53,418 nt of DNA from Clostridia bacterium (GTDB lineage Bacteria > Bacillota > Clostridia > Christensenellales > Aristaeellaceae): contig JAFUOR010000054.1 in assembly GCA_017481825.1 (NCBI GenBank), forward strand, positions 1 through 53,418, given 5' to 3'. The notes beneath the pieces were generated by a model. It made no database searches. It was not told the origin of the DNA and saw only the letters and a program-made list of their open reading frames with translations. Position numbers and translations under genes: made by a program. Of this stretch, positions 50,424 through 53,418 are shown piece by piece; position 1 is the stretch's first letter; every line of letters starts with the position of its first letter.

Positions 50424-53418
50424 ATGTACAGGAAAGTCGCAACCGACATGAACTTCCCGGTGCGCGAGAAGGAGATCGCCGCGCTGTGGAAGGAGAAGGA
50501 CGTCATCCGTCGTTCCTTCAAGCACCGTGAGGGTGGGGAGAGCTTCACCTTCTTCGATGGCCCGCCCACGGCCAATGGCCGCCCCCATATCGGCCATATC
50601 GAGACCCGCGTCATCAAGGATCTGATTCCGCGCTACCACACCATGAAGGGCAAGAACGTCCTTCGCAAGGCGGGCTGGGATACCCACGGCCTGCCCGTGG
50701 AACTGGAGGTTGAAAAGATCCTGGGCCTGGACGGCAAGCCGCAGATCGAGTCCTACGGCATCGAGCCCTTTATCGGTGAGTGCAAGAAGTCCGTGTGGAA
50801 GTATCTCCACGACTGGGAGGAAATGTCCGAGCAGGTTGGCTACTGGGTGGATATGGAGCACCCCTATGTCACCTACCATGACGATTACATCGAGTCCGAG
50901 TGGTGGTCCCTCAAGACCATCCATGAGAAGGGGCTGCTCTATCAAGGCCACAAGATCGTGCCCTACTGCCCCCGCTGCGGCACTGCGCTGTCCTCCCACG
51001 AGGTGGCGCAGGGCTACAAGAACGTTAAGGAAACCTCTGCTTACGTGCGCTTTAAGGTTGCGGGCGAGGAGGATACCTACCTCCTGGCCTGGACGACCAC
51101 GCCCTGGACGCTGCCCTCCAACCTTGCCCTGTGCGTGAATCCCACGGACACCTACGCCCGCTTCAAGGCAGAGGACGGCAAGACCTACATCATGGCCAAG
51201 GCGCTGATCGAGGCGAACTTCCCCGAGCAGCAGGTGGAGATCATCGCCGAAATGCCCGGTAGCGAGCTCAAGGGTATGCACTACGAGCCCCTGTTTGACT
51301 TTGCTGTGGGCAAGGTGGACAAGGACGCCTGGTTTGTGGTGTGCGACGACTACGTCACCATGACCGACGGTACCGGCATCGTGCATATCGCCCCCGCCTT
51401 CGGTGAGGATGACAACCGCGTCTGCCGTGAGAACGGCCTGCCCTTCGTCAACTTCGTGGACAATCAGGGCTGCATGACTGGTGAAACCAAGTGGCCCGGC
51501 GTGTTCGTCAAGAAGGCCGACCCCATGGTGCTGGAGGATCTGGAGGGGCGCGGACTGCTGTTCCGTGCTGCGGCCTTCGCCCATGATTATCCTTTCTGCT
51601 GGCGCTGCGACACCCCCCTGCTGTATTACGCCCGCCCCACCTGGTTCATCCAGATGACCAAGGTGCGCGATCAGCTGGTGGCGAATAACCGCACCATCAA
51701 CTGGATGCCCGACAACATCAAGGAAGGCCGCATGGGCACCTGGCTGGAGAATGTCCATGACTGGGGCCTCTCCCGCGAGCGCTACTGGGGAACGCCCCTG
51801 CCTGTGTGGCAGTGCGGTTGCGGCCATATGCATGTGGTTGGTTCCCGCGCGGAGCTGCGTGAGATGGCTGTGACCGACCCGGGCGAGAACATCGAGCTGC
51901 ATCGTCCCTTCATCGACGAGGTGAAGCTCCGCTGCGAAAAGTGCGGCGGCGAAATGCAGCGCGTGAAGGAAGTTATCGACTGCTGGTACGATTCCGGCTC
52001 CATGCCCTTTGCCCAGTGGCACTATCCCTTTGAGAACAAGGACAAGTTTGAGCAGAATTTCCCCGCAAACTTCATCTCCGAGGCTATCGACCAGACCCGC
52101 GGCTGGTTCTACACGCTGGAGGCCATCAGCACCCTGCTGTTTGACAAGGCTCCCTTCAAGAACTGCATCGTCATGGGTCATGTGCAGGACGCCGAGGGCC
52201 GCAAGATGTCCAAGCACCTGGGCAATGTCGTCAATCCCTTTGACGCGCTGAACCAGTATGGCGCGGACGCCCTGCGCTGGTATTTCTACACCACCGCAGC
52301 TCCCTGGCTGCCCAAGCGCTTCTCCAAGGAGGCCGTGCAGGAGGTGCAGCGCAAGTTCCTGGCGACCTTGCAGAACGTGTATGCCTTCTTCACCATGTAT
52401 GCGGAGATCGACGGATTTGATCCCACCGCCCACAAGCTGGAGGATGTTGAACTGAGCCTGATGGACAAGTGGATACTGTCCAAGCTGAACAGTCTCATCG
52501 CCAAGGTGGACGAGGATCTGGCAGCTTACCGCATCACCGAGCCCGCCGGCGCCATTCAGGATTTCGTGGATGAGCTGTCCAACTGGTATGTCCGCCGCGG
52601 TCGTGAGCGCTTCTGGGGCAAGGGCATGGCTGGCGACAAGGAAGCTGCCTTCGTCACCCTGTACCATGTGCTGGTGACCCTGGCGAAGGTCTGCGCGCCC
52701 TTCATCCCCTTCATGGCGGAAGAAATCTACCAGAACCTCGTGGTGAACAACGTGCCCGGTGCGATTGACTCCGTGCATCTGTGCGACTTCCCTGTGGTTG
52801 ACGCTGCGCGCATCGACAAGGATATGGAGGCGCAGATGGACGCGCTGGTGGAGGCCGTGCAGCTGGGCCGTGCCTGCCGCGCGCTGGCGAACATGAAGAC
52901 CCGTCAGCCTGCCGCGAAGCTCTATGTGAAGGGCGCTGCCTTTGGCGCGGATTATCAGGCCCTGTGCGAGGATGAGCTGAACGTGAAGCAGGTCGTTTTC
53001 ACCGACAGCACCCGCGATTACACCACCTACCAGCTCAAGCCCCAGATGCGCACCCTTGGCCCGAAGTACGGCAAGCTGCTTGGTAAGATCGGCCAGCACC
53101 TGAACACCATGGACGGCAACGACGTGGTGGAGGCCTTCGACAAGGGCGAGACCGTGTCCTTCGACATCGACGGCACGACCGTGACCCTTGCCAAGGACGA
53201 CGTGCTGACTGCGCCCATGCAGAAGCCCGGCTTCGTCGCCCAGGAGGATCGCGGCGTGATGGTGGTGCTGGACACCAACCTGACCGAGGAACTGATCAAC
53301 GAGGGCTACGTGCGCGAGGTCATCAGCAAGATCCAGACCATGCGTAAGGAGAACGGCTTTGACGTGACCGACCGCATCGAGGTGCGCTACACCTGCAAGG
53401 AGAAGCTGGCGAACGCCA
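50424..53418 (+). CDS. ileS: Isoleucyl-tRNA synthetase, C-terminus beyond the window
   Basis: A class I synthetase that charges tRNA-Ile; 998 codons are visible and the frame is still open at the window end. GGAGG lies 7 bases before ATG 50424. HIGH is at residues 55-58 (ANGRPHIGH); the second signature is KMSKH at 594-598 with LGNVVNPFDAL after it. The editing domain contains AWTTTPWTLPSN. Length above 998 and KMSKH rather than KMSKS point to the longer type 2 (eukaryote-like) IleRS clade, as also found in mycobacteria. Expression is controlled by the T-box leader. Confidence 0.96.
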   Translation, partial: MYRKVATDMNFPVREKEIAALWKEKDVIRRSFKHREGGESFTFFDGPPTANGRPHIGHIETRVIKDLIPRYHTMKGKNVLRKAGWDTHGLPVELEVEKILGLDGKPQIESYGIEPFIGECKKSVWKYLHDWEEMSEQVGYWVDMEHPYVTYHDDYIESEWWSLKTIHEKGLLYQGHKIVPYCPRCGTALSSHEVAQGYKNVKETSAYVRFKVAGEEDTYLLAWTTTPWTLPSNLALCVNPTDTYARFKAEDGKTYIMAKALIEANFPEQQVEIIAEMPGSELKGMHYEPLFDFAVGKVDKDAWFVVCDDYVTMTDGTGIVHIAPAFGEDDNRVCRENGLPFVNFVDNQGCMTGETKWPGVFVKKADPMVLEDLEGRGLLFRAAAFAHDYPFCWRCDTPLLYYARPTWFIQMTKVRDQLVANNRTINWMPDNIKEGRMGTWLENVHDWGLSRERYWGTPLPVWQCGCGHMHVVGSRAELREMAVTDPGENIELHRPFIDEVKLRCEKCGGEMQRVKEVIDCWYDSGSMPFAQWHYPFENKDKFEQNFPANFISEAIDQTRGWFYTLEAISTLLFDKAPFKNCIVMGHVQDAEGRKMSKHLGNVVNPFDALNQYGADALRWYFYTTAAPWLPKRFSKEAVQEVQRKFLATLQNVYAFFTMYAEIDGFDPTAHKLEDVELSLMDKWILSKLNSLIAKVDEDLAAYRITEPAGAIQDFVDELSNWYVRRGRERFWGKGMAGDKEAAFVTLYHVLVTLAKVCAPFIPFMAEEIYQNLVVNNVPGAIDSVHLCDFPVVDAARIDKDMEAQMDALVEAVQLGRACRALANMKTRQPAAKLYVKGAAFGADYQALCEDELNVKQVVFTDSTRDYTTYQLKPQMRTLGPKYGKLLGKIGQHLNTMDGNDVVEAFDKGETVSFDIDGTTVTLAKDDVLTAPMQKPGFVAQEDRGVMVVLDTNLTEELINEGYVREVISKIQTMRKENGFDVTDRIEVRYTCKEKLANA

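Noticed and set aside
49473-53099. 1208-residue minus-strand open frame
   Set aside because: It is antisense to ileS, whose plus-strand protein has clear synthetase motifs. The minus frame is His/Gly/Leu-rich with no domain, typical of GC-rich shadow frames.
1-53418. Mobile elements, prophage, CRISPR array, toxin-antitoxin or defence island
   Set aside because: No transposase, integrase, phage structural gene, regularly spaced repeat or paired toxin-antitoxin genes were seen.

Overview
This 53.4 kb window looks like chromosomal DNA of a Gram-positive, Clostridia-type (Bacillota) anaerobe with fairly high G+C. The supporting evidence is a T-box leader on ileS, the murB-rapZ-whiA-crh group, strong AGGAGG ribosome binding sites, sigma-A-like promoters, many ABC sugar-uptake components lacking their own ATPase, and a CotH/DUF4956/VTC cluster. 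A fibre-degrading gut or rumen species, perhaps of the Christensenellales/Oscillospirales type, is an inference from gene content. I see no rRNA, tRNA, IS element, prophage or CRISPR array.

Region by region. (1) 1-2835 (+): end of tuf, rpmG, secE, nusG, rplK and rplA, with two probable ribosomal protein L1 autoregulatory sites, closed by a terminator directly after rplA; rplJ/rplL do not follow. (2) 2856-9703: an XRE-methyltransferase fusion, a ZIP metal transporter, a large SWIM-SNF2 helicase and a polytopic membrane protein, mostly single units. (3) 9794-14971 (+): a membrane-anchored lamin-tail/CotH kinase protein, a DUF4956 membrane protein and a VTC-domain protein, a set that recurs in Clostridia. 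(4) 14972-18574 (+): a structured intergenic segment, then murB-rapZ-whiA-crh in which yvcK is missing and the HPr-like protein has Asn at position 15. (5) 18584-36987: a carbohydrate locus. A probable 9-gene, 13 kb minus-strand operon (34417 down to 21237) carries a 970-residue membrane-anchored solute-binding protein, two pairs of sugar ABC permeases, an NHL/TPR membrane protein, a Yip1-like protein, a DUF5696 protein and a conventional solute-binding protein. A terminator follows, then a GH10-GH43 fusion enzyme without a signal peptide. A divergent AraC regulator and a GH27 alpha-galactosidase-like enzyme flank the operon start. (6) 36990-40600: a MATE transporter and a secreted-domain/acidic-tail membrane protein. 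(7) 40706-43828 (+): three tandem M42 aminopeptidases. (8) 43920-49548 (+): a polytopic GT-C-like membrane protein, two small proteins, rarA, an orphan Spo0B-type histidine kinase and an esterase, tightly packed. (9) 49554-53418 (+): a small XRE regulator, then a T-box leader and ileS, which runs off the window.

The best candidate for an undescribed system is the 13 kb operon. Two complete substrate-binding/permease sets are interleaved with three membrane-anchored proteins of unknown role (NHL/TPR, Yip1-like, DUF5696) and start with a giant anchored binding protein. I infer a cell-surface glycan capture and import machine, powered by a shared ATPase encoded elsewhere and feeding the cytoplasmic GH10-GH43 and GH27-like enzymes. 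Second in interest are the CotH-DUF4956-VTC cluster and the Crh-like protein next to rapZ/whiA without yvcK.
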